From Lutraria lutraria (taxonomy: Eukaryota > Mollusca > Bivalvia > Venerida > Mactridae), in the NCBI GenBank assembly GCA_964023205.1, contig OZ026839.1, forward strand, positions 18,010,386-18,074,385: 64,000 bases of DNA. Direction: 5' to 3'. Positions within the stretch are counted from its first letter, which is position 1. The number at the start of each line of letters is the position of its first letter. Under the pieces are notes generated by a model. The model searched no databases, was not told the DNA's origin, and saw only the letters and a program-made list of their open reading frames with translations. The translations under genes were made by a program, and so were the position numbers. Shown here in pieces: positions 22,908 to 35,539 of the stretch.

Positions 22908-23871
22908 AAGGTGATTAACAAATTCGCGAATTGATTTATTCATGTATTAGTAACATTTAAACATTGGAAACTGATGAAGAATTAACAGTTAATTGTTTAC
23001 TGCGCGTAAAAATTATAGCTGTGCATTTAAGGGTCACAATAATTCCCATGCTATAATTTTAAAGTCTCTATAACGTGTGTGATTTCGAGCGCATTGAAAT
23101 TATAGCTGTGTTTAAGGGGTCTAATAATCCCATGCTATAATTCTGTCATTCATTAAATTATGTTGAGCTATACAATAACACTTGAATTATTTGGATACAA
23201 ATAACTGACAATCTCAAGAAGAACCCAGTCAATAGTCTTCAAATAGATGTACACACTTGTGTAATAATGATTGCCATGAAAGATTGTTTATGTTTGAATC
23301 AAGTCACACTTGTTATGATATTAATGTTTATAACTCTTGGTGTCTATTATAAATGATAACTTTAGTGTTTAATTGTTACGTAAAAAATATATATATATAT
23401 ATTTTGACTCTTGGTGTCTATTGTCAAATAACTTATGTTGTTTAATTATTATGCGTGAAGTGTTAAGTAACATTAATGATGATACATGTATACTTTATAG
23501 CATTCTGTTTTTGTTGTTTACTATAATGTTTTATGTACAGGGTACATTAATTGCAAGATTGTAATTTATGAAACATTTCATACATGTGTTAATGTTTTGG
23601 GTATTTACTCTTGGTAAAAATGTTATGCAAATAAATAGTATCGTTCAGCTTTGAGATAGTATGATATAGTATTTAGTGTTTAAAACTTGTGATTGTTATA
23701 AATTGATGCTAAGTAAATAGAGTGAACTGATAGAACATGATCCAGTACTAAATGGAATTCTGTTATCGCCTTCAAATAGTCCGAAATAAGATATAGTTTA
23801 TAGTTATAGTATACATGTATTGTATTATGCATTTGACATTCAGCATGTTGTTGATAATGCATAGCATATCA
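22908..23871 (+). other. BEL/Pao 3' untranslated spacer with small direct repeats
   Basis: Two diverged copies of 'attatagctgtg...cccatgctataatt' lie at about 23,018 and 23,096, and two copies of 'actcttggtgtctatt' at about 23,333 and 23,406, the second after a TA run. There is no env-like frame. Confidence 0.6.
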
Positions 23872-24060
23872 AGAAGGGGAGAATGTTCTTGAGTCCGATT
23901 TCACTGTTCGATTAAATTTTGTATGGTCAAATGTGTATGAACATATTATTTTGTTAAATATAGAAATCGAGTTGTAGTTAGAACCACGAGGGAATAAAAC
24001 GTATTGAAACGTTGTAGAAATTTAGTTTTTATTTCAAAATAGATAGAAAATTATAGAACA
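23872..24060 (+). mobile_element. BEL/Pao polypurine tract and 3' LTR
   Basis: The purine run AGAAGGGGAGAA at 23,872-23,883 is followed by a 177-bp LTR from 23,884 (TGTTCTTGAG...) to 24,060 (...AGAACA), with TGTTCT/AGAACA inverted ends. An AATAAA polyadenylation signal lies at about 23,993. Right after it, pearl-like core sequence starts at 'caatgctacacacc'. Confidence 0.8.
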
Positions 24061-24262
24061 CAATGCTACACACCAAATATCTAAGCTCTAGGCCCTGTGG
24101 ACAAGAAGATTTTTAAAGTTTTTAATGAAATTAATTTTTTAACAACTTTGGTAGAGCTTCATGCAAGGAACATCCATGTAAAGTTTCGTTGAAATTGGCC
24201 AACTGATTAAGAAGGAGATGTTGTTTAAAGCAATTGTTGACGCACGTACGCACGCACGCACG

Positions 24263-24301
<39 letters not shown>

Positions 24302-24330
24302 AGGTGTGTTTTACTATGGTTTTCCATTAT
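24061..24330 (+). repeat. Pearl-like core/tail with (CA)n microsatellite
   Basis: 24,061-24,235 has 'aatatctaagctctagg', 'caagaagattttt' and 'caactttggtagagc', then a tail phrase found also at 46,735-46,850. It runs into a (GCAC)n/(CA)n tract at 24,240-24,300. Microsatellites at this place are a known habit of pearl-type elements. Confidence 0.8.
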
Positions 24331-26090
24331 AAAATGTACCTCACTTTGTTTGCCATTTACATAGAAATTTAACCGGGGTATACCTCGGTATGTACCTCAG
24401 GTCCCCTAAAAACTGAATTGACTGGCAATGACTTATAGACAACTAATTGAGATCTAACCCTAAACCCTTGTAAAACCTTGTAAATGGTACCCTTAAAATT
24501 GTCACATAATTTCATGACCAAAAATCTACCTCATCCAGATAGTAATACAAGAACACGCGCGCGGATGCCGGACATCACGCGATCACAACAGCTCACCATA
24601 GCTGGATAAATAAAACGTACTTTTCGGCAAAATAGTGCAAATTTTCATACAAGCACCAAACTTGGTATGATGATGCATACATGTGTCGGGGTTAATTTAA
24701 GACCGTGTGCCAACGTGTACCTGGTCAGGAACGCTGTGATCACGCTCAGATTCGAACCCACTGTCTCCAGGCTTTATGACGTGTATAATAGGAGTGAAAA
24801 CACTTTGTCATCTATAGTTTATGCTCATAATATCAGTCTTACCGTAAAGAATCGGGTTTATAACGAAACTCTGGTATACTTAAATAATTTTTGACTGTTG
24901 TTTAGGTCAAAGGAATATATAGGTTATTGAAGCGGCTAAATTTTGAAGGTTGAGTTCATCATGTTTAACCCGACATATGTAAGTTTGATGGTACCTTTAA
25001 ACAACTTCAATGCTCATTGTAAGAATATTAGATTCAAAGTCTGCTTTGAAGTTTACAGTTCATCAAGTATATAAAAATCCGTCTGTCATAGAAATCAAAA
25101 TGCATCCGTCGGTGGTACGTGGAACTACTTTCATTTAATATAAGATGAACACACTTCGTTCAATTAATCAGAAGTATTGTAAGTTTAGGTTCGTACATAC
25201 CTGCATTTACAAAATGCCTTTTACGGTTTTCAGTATTTTGTAGTAGACAAGTTTATTTAGGAACCATGCCTCAAAAATTTGATGTTTGATTTCATTTTAG
25301 TCTATTAGCGGGTTTCAGGATACGGGATATCTAACGAACATAGGACAATATAAAAAAACCTGAGGAACGATTCCCTGTATAATTCATTTATAGTAATTTA
25401 TTTTAAGGCTAATTGTTGTAATACAGTTCTAAATACTGAGTAGTTTATATCGTTGTTCAAAAATTTGCAAGGTTCGTTTGATATTGGTTTATAGAAGGCC
25501 AACCAAATATGCTTTATTAAATTACTCATGGTTTAGTTTTTATATCTATAAATTGATGACCTTGATGCGACCAGTCATCGAATACCGATACATTAATGAG
25601 TGCGCCAAAAACATTCAATTATTTATGAGCCGAACTCAGTGCCGATTATGAAATGAAATAGTATTGAAAGTCTTACATCTCTTAGCAACAGAGAAAGGCG
25701 TACAATACAAAACCTAATGAGAAGTCGGTCGAATACTCGGCAGGCATTCGAGAAAAAACATTTGCTAAACCAGTTACATACATTATTCTAAACACAAACT
25801 TCGTCGGACCAGTGCCATTGTTAAACTGTCTGAGTAGGCACCTGAAACCGAAACAGTAGGATTCTGAATTAGAACTGCATTAACGCGGTAAGAAAGTCTT
25901 ATTGACTTTGAAGAAAGATTCAGGCACTGCATTGTTTGCTGAATGTGCTTATGACCCATGAAAACAACTTCAGTGGTAATTTCGTACCAGAAGTCAATTG
26001 ATATCATTACCCAAACCATCTCTTGAATTAGTGAGTAAGGTACAATATGGGTCAAACAATGAAGCACAGATGGAACAGTGCAACTCTAAA
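24331..26090. other. Mostly no gene; repeat fragment at 24,540-24,680
   Basis: 24,560-24,680 (ggatgccggacatcacgcga, cagctcacca, 'tgcaaattttcatacaagca') is partly the reverse complement of 28,200-28,260 and looks like the end of another hairpin-ended repeat. The rest shows no supported gene. Confidence 0.45.
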
Positions 26091-26099
26091 TCTCCTTTG

Positions 26100-27365
26100 C
26101 ATTAACTAAATTACTTCAGTATCACTGTCATAGAGGTATTCACCGTACAGCAAATGTCCATCTTCATTCCAAGACAAACGAACCCCCATTTACATTGGTC
26201 TTTTGATTTTGTGTAGGCAAGGAAACGACATCTAAATGATATCTATTCCAGTGCGGTATATGTACATAATAAAAATTGTGTCCTTGAAATTTCAACAATG
26301 ATAGGAGGAGATGTTGTACAACGATGTGGAGTAGTTTTTTCACGAGTGCTACACTATCGAGTCTTCACAACATTGATCACAATTCTGGCTCCACTACGTC
26401 AATATCATCATTTCATGGGACGGGCATTTCTTTATTTCAACATACGATACGAACGTTGACGGTGAAAAACAACCACGTTAACTTGTACATTGGCGATAAG
26501 CCCGCATCAGTCGGGGTTCCATCTATACCCGAACAATACACAAGTATAATTTTCAAAAACTGATCAACCATCTCTATTGTCTGATAATTTTCTTGTCGTG
26601 TAGTACATCATTATAAAACAAAATATGAACTTTGAATATCAATGCCTTCAAAAGGTTTTGATTGCTTATCTTGCATCGGCGACTTTCCATACCAATGAAA
26701 AGCGGGCGTCCTCGTTTCAACTATCGCTGAATGCTATCTTACCCATCTTACACGAGCAAGCTCATTCCGTTGCCATCATAAAAGAAATCCATCTACATAC
26801 ATGTATAAGGTCCGGGAAGTCACACATTTCCTCAATCCTGGTCTCGTTCCTTTGTTCGCTCTTGTCAGACAAATTCAGTGGCAATGACAAAAATTCGTTG
26901 TTTATGTTTGGTGGTTTGCACGTTGAAATAATGCCTCTGAAAGTTCTTGGTTTTATTTTGAAAGATAGTGGGTAGATATCGACATTTACGGTGGCCTATA
27001 TCGCTACCATGGAAGTTGCTGAAGCGACCGTTTTGGCATACAATGTTTCTAGAACACGACTTGCCAACCAGACCACAGCTTGTGCTCTATATAAATTAAA
27101 ATTTGGTGAATAAATATATACGAGATAAGTCTGAGACCGTTCTGAATTTCAATGTCTCTTGATTGAAGGCTGGTCTGACATACGAGAAAAGGTATGTTAT
27201 CAGATTTAGTTTTGGAACAAGGTTCTTGCACTCCAGATAATAACACTCAATAAATATTTGTCCAACCATATAGAGAAGCAAAGTTTGTACTTTACCAGAA
27301 ACTGCTTGTTCCCTTTGTTTTTGCATTCGACCATATAAAGTATGTTAGTTCGGGTCCTTATTCAT
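26100..27365 (+). pseudogene. Decayed copy of an uncharacterised invertebrate protein family
   Basis: Pieces in order across three frames: NVHLHSKTNEPPFTL (near 26,155); GDVVQRCGVVF then SLHNIDHNSGSTTS and SSFHGTGISLFQH (26,300-26,450); PSIPEQYTSI (26,515); FMFGGLHVEIMPLKVLGFIL (26,900); VSRTRLANQTTACALYKL (27,045); and FVLYQKLLVPFVFAF (27,285). The NIDHN...FHGTGIS and FGGLHxE blocks recall a large family of unnamed proteins in molluscs and cnidarians that carry Cys-rich ends. Their function is unknown to me and a transposon origin is possible. Many stops and shifts show decay. Confidence 0.55.
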
Positions 27366-27369
27366 TTAC

Positions 27370-28050
27370 ATGATATGGTTTTAATAGTTGAAAATACTTT
27401 TACCTTTCAATAAAAACACAAAGTGTATTTATTTCGAGTATATTTTAAGTCGAAACTCTCAAGTACTCGAACAAAACTTGACAACCCCAAAAGACATTAG
27501 GATATTTTGCATGAATCATTCTGTGGATAACGGCTTGAAAAAGCACGTGGTGAGGGGTCCTTTATAGTTCTTTCAAACTTTATAGTTCTTTCAGTGTCTG
27601 CTTTCAAAGAAATCAAAACTGACACTATTTGTTTGGTGGAGTTTGGTATTTAAAGCAAAAGACTTCGGTTGGTTTCCGGTGCATGAAATTGTCGAAACAA
27701 TAGGGCAAAAGTTCTCCCATTTTTCAATGCATTTATCGCGTGTCTGCCCTCCGTGAAAAGGACAAAAAGACTTGGAATGTAATGTCTATTTAGGTATGCA
27801 GCCCCGACCCCTCCCCCCTCTCAATGAATCCGGATGACTTCTGTCCTGGAGCAATTAACGGTTAACTAATGTATGCCTAAAACTGAATGTATGCCTAAAT
27901 CTGCACTAAGGCAAATAAGTCACTTTCTATACACGACTACTATTAGAGAGGGGGGGGGGGGGGGGGTATTTCACAAAATATCGTTTAAATTTACTTACAT
28001 ACATGTATAAACATACTGAACATGTTATGAAAATGAGCTAAGGTAGTATT
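27370..28050. other. No gene; 18-base G run
   Basis: A G run at 27,950-27,967 and short C-rich stretches at about 27,805. No frame or repeat family is supported. Confidence 0.5.
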
Positions 28051-28305
28051 AGTATTGAAAGTTTTGATAAAGCATTATTTGATTGAAAAAACATTTGGCG
28101 GCCATTTTGAAAATTTGGCGGCCATTTTGAAAATTTGGCGGCCATCTTGAATCGAGGCACTTGGACTTTGGCACACACCCTAAATCGTTTCTACATATCA
28201 TACCCAACATATGTACAAAATTTTGTGCTTGTATGACAATTTGCACTATTTTTTCGTTATTTACCCCGCTACCATGAGCACTTTGTGCTCTGGTGAGCTA
28301 AAAAT
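28050..28305 (+). repeat. Hairpin-ended repeat with 20-bp tandem units
   Basis: 28,098-28,151 holds three units of ggcggccattttgaaaattt (third truncated). The segment ends at 28,269-28,305 with 'atgagcactttgtgctctgg' and 'tgagctaaaa', the hairpin and terminus shared with the pearl-like elements at 46,858, 58,850 and 63,260. Confidence 0.7.
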
Positions 28306-29674
28306 AAAGTTTCCTTTTAAAAAGGAAAGGCTTGGCTGGTTGTTTCTATATACAATGTAACACGTCTTAATCATGGTAAAGTGTTGTAAAGGCCTAGAAA
28401 GGAATACATTCTCTAAATCCAACTGAAACAAATAAACCAACAAACCTAAAGCTTAAAAACAAATGAATCGAGCACCAAGCCGATTTATAGTGAAACACCC
28501 CGATTTCACAATGGACTCGCAAATGTGTACATCCAGATCACGTGACAAAATGATTGGCGGTAATATTGCTTCAGGGGGCAGCGTTTTGCAGGTTACATTA
28601 TAATAGGGGTTTCCTTAATTTTTCTTGAACAATCCTCCGCTAATATGTCTTTCAGTAATTATTAAAATAATTGATTTAAACATAATATAGTAAATAGTAA
28701 CGGGGAAAAAATCTAGACAGTTTTAAAATGTTTACCTTTACGTGTAATAAAGGTTAATAGAACAAACCGATCTATAGTGAAACACCCTGATTTCATAATA
28801 GACTAGCACAGTGAAACTGGTACTCAACTCATGGGATACCGAATCACACAGTTAGTGTAAACCAATCACCGGACTGTTAACATATAGCTATCAACCGATC
28901 GTCGTACGCTTAACATTTTTGTACACTTGTACCCAGCTTTCGTATTGCATCTACCAGCATCTTGGGAACAAACGTAACCGAAAACAATACATAGGCTTGG
29001 CTCCAAGCCAATAACAGTAAAAAAATATACCCAGTATTATACAAAATGGCTGACTAGCACTGCATTTCTCGTTGAGTGAAGTTTTTGTAAGAAATCTAGA
29101 ATGTTAAAAATATAACAGTATCAGATGAGATCACCTACCAGCACTAGATTGGAAAAGAATAACTAAGAAATTAACTGTTTGTTTGACTTTAGAAAACATG
29201 AGGACATTGAAGGTCAGTGTCACATGTTATATAACATCGAGAACTCGATTTTTAAAAAAGACTTAATCTTTTTTTTTTAAGTCAGTAGTCCATTTCGAAT
29301 TACATGCAAGTAGGCTGTGTGTATTTAAATGAAACTTTATTAAGAGTTTCACTCAGAAAGACCTATATCAGATAATTACTATCCAGTTCCCTTATATGTA
29401 TTATATTATTTAAATTACGCGCGAAATGTTCATCGATAACGCAAAGTCTCGCGAAATCGCCCGGGCAGAATTCTGCAAGGATTCCAATCTAATTGACCAA
29501 TCAGCGTCCTGGAAATTTTAGGCCGTACCTGTTGGCTTTGTACACACAAGTCAACGGGAACCAGTTTATTTTGTAATTTTATCTGCGAAGTAGTCTCCCC
29601 TGAAAACGTCTTATCGACAAACAGACACAAAAAAGAGTTTATATATAATAGTGTCAATGTGTACACTACGGTAG
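28306..29674. other. No gene; a direct repeat pair
   Basis: 28,480-28,515 and 28,768-28,800 share 'tatagtgaaacacc(c/t)gattt'. The rest is AT-rich without a supported frame. Confidence 0.5.
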
Positions 29675-30380
29675 CGCTATCACGGTGCGAATACCACGTG
29701 ACTTTTTGCTAAGGTTGGGTGCTCCAACAATGGCGGATTCCGTCGATTCAGGTAAGATTTTTCATCCTTGTAGTCTTATATGTACTTTATATTAAAAAAG
29801 CTCACCGCTAGAGCCCGGCCATTTCAAAAACTCACCCTCGGTTGTAGATTATTTAGCATAATATCCCCTAGTTAAATCGTAAAGTGTCACCGCGCATTTT
29901 TCATATACACAATGTAAGTAGCTAATGTGGGGTGAATTTTTTATATTTTAAGGAATTATCCCCTTTGGGCGGATTTACATGGTTGTTAATTTGGCGCATG
30001 ATAACAAAACGCCTTTCTAACACGTTACAATCAAATATTGTCGGTTAATTCTCCAATTTGTGATGTTATGGTCAGGGAGATGACAATGCTAATGATGGGT
30101 GACAAAAATATTATGCTAATGTTGGGTGAAAATGCTAAGGATGGGTGTCATAAAAATGTTCACAAATTTTAGTTTTATCGGTCGGCACTTAACCAGAAGC
30201 CATTGTCGAAGAATATTGACATCTTGTTTGTTATATACAGTGATCTGCGATTATTTGCAATGTATGTTTTCTGATTCCAGGTGTAAAGTGCGTCAACAAG
30301 AGGTAAACTTGTCACTGCACGCTGCGAACAGGCTCCAAAAGAGACTTCCAATGCAAAAATACATTGATATTTCCACCAAC
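29675..30380 (+). repeat. Left arm of large imperfect inverted repeat
   Basis: Sequence from 'cacggtgcgaataccacgtg' to about 30,380 is found in reverse complement at 35,540-36,285, with small indels and an extra 45 bases or so in the right arm near 35,765. The spacer is about 5.2 kb. The match includes a possible first exon: ATGGCGGATTCC... at 29,730-29,751 followed by a GTAAGA donor, and the acceptor 'ctgattccag' at about 30,281. Confidence 0.85.
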
Positions 30381-30690
30381 TGACAATGCCAGCAAAAAAA
30401 AACCATAAGAAGTACTTATGCGCGCAGTCATCAGCGCACCGGAAAAGACTTAAAATCACATCGCATTTCTCTACACAGTCCAAGGGTATCCAATCCTTAA
30501 AACACAACGACTAAGCCATTGAAAAGTAAGAGGATGTGAAAGACTTGCGGAGTTTGCAGTGACAAAGATACAGGAACACACGATTAAACATGCCGAAAAG
30601 CTCGATAGTGACTTAAGATGTATCCATGAGGATGGCGAAACAAGTGTTAACCTTATAATAGCTGATGCGAAATATGCTGCATGAATAGTA
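30282..30690 (+). pseudogene. Possible decayed exon, unknown protein
   Basis: After the acceptor at about 30,281 one frame reads QQEVNLSLHAANRLQKRLP to 30,383. Later, 30,525-30,682 stays open as CERLAEFAVTKIQEHTIKHA and ends NLIIADAKYAA. The DAKY ending recalls the 'EAKYH..C' motif found in amino-terminal parts of unnamed mollusc proteins, but the His and Cys do not follow. An inverted partial copy lies at 35,378-35,640. Low confidence that it was one gene. Confidence 0.3.
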
Positions 30691-30699
30691 GCTTAGTGT

Positions 30700-31740
30700 C
30701 AAAGAAAGCAACATGAACGAAGTATGAAAGAAAACGACGAAGTTCTTGCGTATCAACAATTCGTTCCGTGACACTTGAAAATGTGGCTTAATCCATAGCA
30801 AGTGGAGATATATATTGTAACACTTAGGTAAACTGATATCTTCACAAAAACGAAGCAACTTTGTTGTTTTATTATTTTGTTGACGTCGTTTTAGAATTTG
30901 AGGCTAGAATGACCACAATGTGTTGGAAATCGCACGGGCTGGCTCATTTGAGAATTTTACATATACAGTGACAGAAATACCCGGAACATGTTGCTTCCTG
31001 TAGACCGGAAGTAGATTCGAGTGTATTGTATTACCAAGGTAAAGAGGAACTATAAAACTCAGTGTTAAGTGGTGGATGAACATTTTCCTCGATAACAACA
31101 ATGTCTATCACGTTTTACATTCTTCTACATTCGCTATTTCTGTTTGCCTGTTTCTGTAATAAATTACATATTCATTACTCACTATCATTATTTAACTGAG
31201 ATGTTACTTGCAAACTGAATTGAACAGACAAGCAATCTGTTCTAATCGTATTTATAAATCAATATATTATTAGGATTTTCAAATTTTATACTGTCAAAAT
31301 AGCGTTTTCTTGCCATTGCCAGCTTTCAAGGCCTAATTTACAAAGTAGCCTCCCTTGATTTTCGGTCGAAGGGAAGCTTGTGATCAAATTTCGATTATGT
31401 CCCTTAGATAAGGACCCTAGATAAACCATTTAAGACCCTAGATAGCACTGAAATCAGTAGAATCACGGTTCATTAAGCAAGACGCGCATTGCGCCCGCAG
31501 GCATGATCTTATCAGTGGTTCATCAAATACAGTAAAACAATGACAGAAAGTGATATCATGAAGAACTTGACTTATACTTGTATTATTTAACGTTATTTGT
31601 TAGTTGTTGGGTAACTACAGCCAAGCTTTACATGTTTTATAATAAAATAACCATTGATGTACGCTTTATTATATTTATTCTGATAATAACAAATTTTCTT
31701 TGACAAGGTGAAAATTTAGTTAATTCTAATTTTGTTAATA
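30700..31740. other. No supported gene
   Basis: AT-rich sequence with three short copies of 'ccctagata' near 31,408-31,445. No splice-supported frames. Confidence 0.45.
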
Positions 31741-31741
31741 T

Positions 31742-31762
31742 CAAGGACTTAATAAGTCCTTG
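31742..31762. repeat. 21-bp palindrome flanked by 7-bp direct repeat
   Basis: caaggactta-a-taagtccttg. It is flanked on both sides by 'ttaatat'. Confidence 0.7.
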
Positions 31763-31994
31763 TTAATATGTAGATAAATAGATTGTAAAATCCATTCTGT
31801 TTCATTTATTCTGATTTGTATCGACAAATGTTACTTTAAACAGCGGCAGATCCAGGATTTCAGGGGCATAATATTTTGGAAAGTATGCTATTTCATTGAA
31901 TGATTTTTCATTTCTTTAGGAGGTGGGGGGGGGGCTGAATTCGCTTGTGTTAAATAACTAGTTTATATTTTATCTAGTATAAATTCAGATATAT

Positions 31995-32034
31995 CAAGGA
32001 CTTATATACATACATGTATGTATATAAGTCCTTG
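31995..32034. repeat. 40-bp perfect palindrome flanked by 7-bp direct repeat
   Basis: Arms are caaggacttatatacataca and its exact complement, with 'gatatat' on both sides. It has the same ends as the palindrome at 31,742. Confidence 0.75.
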
Positions 32035-32249
32035 GATATATATAACATCCCTTTTAGATAAATAAACTGTAAAAAAGTCTCTGATCAAACCACTAAGTCT
32101 AACAATCATTTTTGGGCTTAAAATAAGTTCGATGTTAATTATCATAGTAAAATATGACATGTCTACATATAATACATGTGCCTGGCATAATTCGCATCAT
32201 TTTTTACCAATTTAAATAGCATGTAGTAATAAAATCCAATACAGGTCAT

Positions 32250-32860
32250 GGTTCAGTGAGCTAATTATATTATATTGCACTAACGGTCAGTATTAACTGG
32301 GACCATTATACACATGTATATTGATAATCACGTTAATTGGCGATGTAATCTGCATTCATCTATAAATGTTGATCCGTCTTACTGTATTTCGTTTATCCTC
32401 ACATAACCTTGAAATAGAACGGGGAAGATACTATAACGTTGCTAGATCAGAAAGAATATGTAAATTTTGTACATCAAAAACTTTGGAAAATGAGTATCAC
32501 TTTTTGTTAACGTGCCCTATTTATTCAGATTTACGTAAAAAATATCTAAAATCATATTATTTTACCTGGCCGACTTTACAGAAATTTGATAATCTTTTGC
32601 TGTCTAAAAACAAAATAACTATTATAAACCTATCAAAATATCTGTATTTTGCAAATAACCGTAGAAAGGAACTTGATAAATAATCTATTATTTTATTAAC
32701 TTTATCATAATAATATAGCTTCTGCTTAAATGTATAATCAGATTCCATATTTCCAATACTGTATTAATTCATTGCTTATCACTGCACATACTTTTTGTAG
32801 ACTAGAAGTAATGTTATATTACTTAATGTTGAATAAAAGTTGTTGTTGTTGTTGTTGTAT
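32250..32860 (+). pseudogene. LINE 3' end with (TTG)n tail
   Basis: The frame over 32,366-32,683 reads LSSHNLEIERGRYYNVARSE then RICKFCTS...ENEYHFLLTCPIY, the same zinc-type carboxyl end as the LINE at 15,181-15,262 but a different subfamily. An AATAAA lies at about 32,832, followed by six TTG units at 32,840-32,857, a typical LINE 3' tail. Only the last part of the protein remains. Confidence 0.8.
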
Positions 32861-33130
32861 GGAAACAAATTTAATTATTTTATATTTTTATGACAGGGTT
32901 GTGCTCAACAGCTAATTTAAAGCCATTCATTATGTTACTATACTTTAATTATGATGCTGATCTTTTCGCTCTTTGTTTTGTTAAAATTATCTATATGTGT
33001 ATATTGGTCCCAGGAATTATGTTTTTAAAGATCACAAAATGAACAAAATACATCTTAATCAAGATTAATGATCTTAAGTTATAAATTGAAAAAATGATAA
33101 ATTATGCTTGAATTAGTAGTTTCATAATAT

Positions 33131-33168
33131 CAAGGACTTATATACATACATATGTATATAAGTCCTTG
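33131..33168. repeat. 38-bp near-perfect palindrome
   Basis: 17-base arms (caaggacttatatacat) around 'acat'. It shares its ends with the palindromes at 31,742 and 31,995. Flanks 'ataatat' and 'attatat' are similar but not identical. Confidence 0.7.
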
Positions 33169-33429
33169 ATTATATTAAACAGTAAAAATGTTGATTCACA
33201 ATCTGACACTAACATCTAAGCTATACTTATACTGTATATATCGGCATACTGATTTTATCTCTAAAGCCATGCTACCTAGTTACGGGAATATACAAATAAC
33301 TATAATTATCATGTAGGTACCTTATTATGAGAAACAACACGTTTCCAAAACTGGTCAATTCAGATCGCACATGGAAGCAAGAAAATGTTAGAAATATTAA
33401 TACATTAATATTCAATATGAATCAGCAAA

Positions 33430-34370
33430 GAATCTAGCTTATGCACGTAACTGGGAAAATGTGATGCTAAAATTACAACATGGCTTTCGTGGTGTTTGAT
33501 TATCCGCTATTATGTCTAGTTATAGAAATTTCTTTGTATGTTAATTCACAATGTATTTATAATCTGGACCGGCAAGGATAACTTAAATTTGTAACGGCCA
33601 AGGAAGCAATAAGATAGAATACAACATAATTGAAATTTGTATCATTATAAAGAAGAAAGATGCAAAATTGTGCACATAACTGGGAAAATATTGTACTTAA
33701 ATGTATATTGCAAAATGACTTTCTCGGTGCTTGAATTCCGCCATCTTGCCAAGTTTTAGGAATTTCCTTGTATGTTTTTAAAAATCTAGACCGACAAGGA
33801 TAATTTTGTAACGATCAGGGAATCAAGAAGATAAAATACAACATAATTGAAATTTATATCATTATAAAGAAGAAAGATGCAAAATTGTGCACATAGCTGG
33901 GAAAATATTGTACTTATATTGCAAAATGACTTTCTCGGTGCTTGAATTCCGCCATCTTGCATAGTTTTAGGAATTTTCTTGTATGTTAATACACAATGTT
34001 TTTATAAATTTTGACCGACAGGGATAATTTTGTAACGATCAGGGAAGCAAGAAGATAAAATACAACATAATTGAAATTTATATCATTATAAAGAAGAAAG
34101 ATGTAAAATTGTGCACATAACAGGGAAAATGTTGTGCTTATACTACACAATGTCTTTCTAGGTGTTTGAAATTCCCACTTTTGCTTAATTTTAGAAATTT
34201 CCTTCTTTGTTCATATAAAAAATCTAGACCGACAGGGACAATTTTGTAACGATCAGGGAAGCAAGAAGATAATATATAACATAATTAAAATTTATATCAT
34301 TATAAAGAAGAAAGATGCAAAATTGTGCACATAACAGGGAAAATGTTGTGCCTTTATTATTAATAAAGTT
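33430..34370. repeat. Satellite-like tandem array, 213-230 bp unit
   Basis: The marker 'gcac(a/g)taac(t/a)gggaaaat' recurs at about 33,443, 33,673, 33,888, 34,115 and 34,328. Each unit also has 'tataaagaagaaagatg', 'gatcagggaagcaagaag' and 'ctttctcggtgcttgaattc'. There are four full units plus ends. No coding pattern. Confidence 0.9.
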
Positions 34371-35539
34371 ATTACAAGTTAAATAAATACTTCCTCTATA
34401 ACTCTATATAGAGCACCTGTCACCGCCATGTCATCGATATCGCAAAAAAGTCGATTTTCAAGGGGGACAACTTTCCCGATAAGCCAACTGATAAGCTCTG
34501 AAAGCTGGCAATGTAAATACAAGCATTCCGGAATCACCTTACACTGTATATAACCTCTTTGAATCGGAGAGGATTATACGTTTACCTTCCGTCTGTACAG
34601 TGATTACTCGAACAAATATGTAGGCTAGGTTTATGCAACTTAGGGTGTAGTTACTAGTTGAGCAAAAAATATAGATTAGAAATTCTTTTATTTTTTGGTC
34701 AGACTAAATTAAAGATGTACACACATTAGTCCGACAGGGACTGATGTATTTGTTGCAATAACTTGTTACAGAACCTTTATAGTGACATTCGCTTTTCTTT
34801 TTTTCATGACTAATTCGTCATCCCGAGCTGTTAATTCGTTTTAAAACTGTGGTTAACAAAAATGATGAGCAATATTTATTGTATCCGATGTTGTAAATAT
34901 TCTATTAAATGGTGTATTATATATGTCTGTTTTAACTACTGCAAGCCATACATGTGTGTATTTATTCGATTTAATACCTCTCGTCTCCAGTGTTTAAAAG
35001 TGCATACCGTGCCAGCTGCTATGAAAAGCTAAGGTGATTGAACCATAACGTTTCATTGTCACGTAATGCCAATATAAACAACACAATTACTCATTGGATA
35101 CTCTTTATTATCATTATGATTAATCTCTGATTCTAAACGTGCTTAGATCATTAAAATTACTTCGAATAATATTTACTTGTTTTCAATTTGCATGGTGCAT
35201 ACAACAGATGCGTTACATAAACCAAAGACAATGATACACAAAATATGAAATTTAAATAATAAATAAACAACATGTATACATCTCTTTTGCAGAGTGTGGA
35301 CACTGTTGCACGTATCAGTATTGTCATTGAAGGAACTCAATTAAACTTTAATAGTCTCCCAGTTTTCAATGATCCGTTCATATCAAAACATGTTTTAACT
35401 TTATTATGATAACTTTATATGAAAGTGTCACTAAATGAATTGATCTCGTTTTGTTGACGAGCAATAACTTCATTTTCTTCCATACTTCGCTATGTTCGCT
35501 TTCTTGCAGACCAACTGTTGACATTCTGCCATTATAGGG
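34371..35539. other. No supported gene
   Basis: AT-rich sequence. At 35,378-35,635 a minus frame (CQKEVNLSLHAANRLEK...) corresponds to the decayed exon in the left arm of the inverted repeat. Confidence 0.45.

Noticed and set aside
23385..23402. TA microsatellite in the BEL/Pao spacer
   Set aside because: Ordinary simple repeat.
24740..24765. tRNA box B-like 'gattcgaaccc'
   Set aside because: No matching box A at the right distance and no cloverleaf; at most a SINE scrap.
25783..26067. 94-codon minus frame
   Set aside because: No motif, no splice signals, and it abuts the plus-strand fossil gene; likely chance.
27049..27326. Two minus frames
   Set aside because: Shadows of the plus-strand fossil family at 26,100-27,365.
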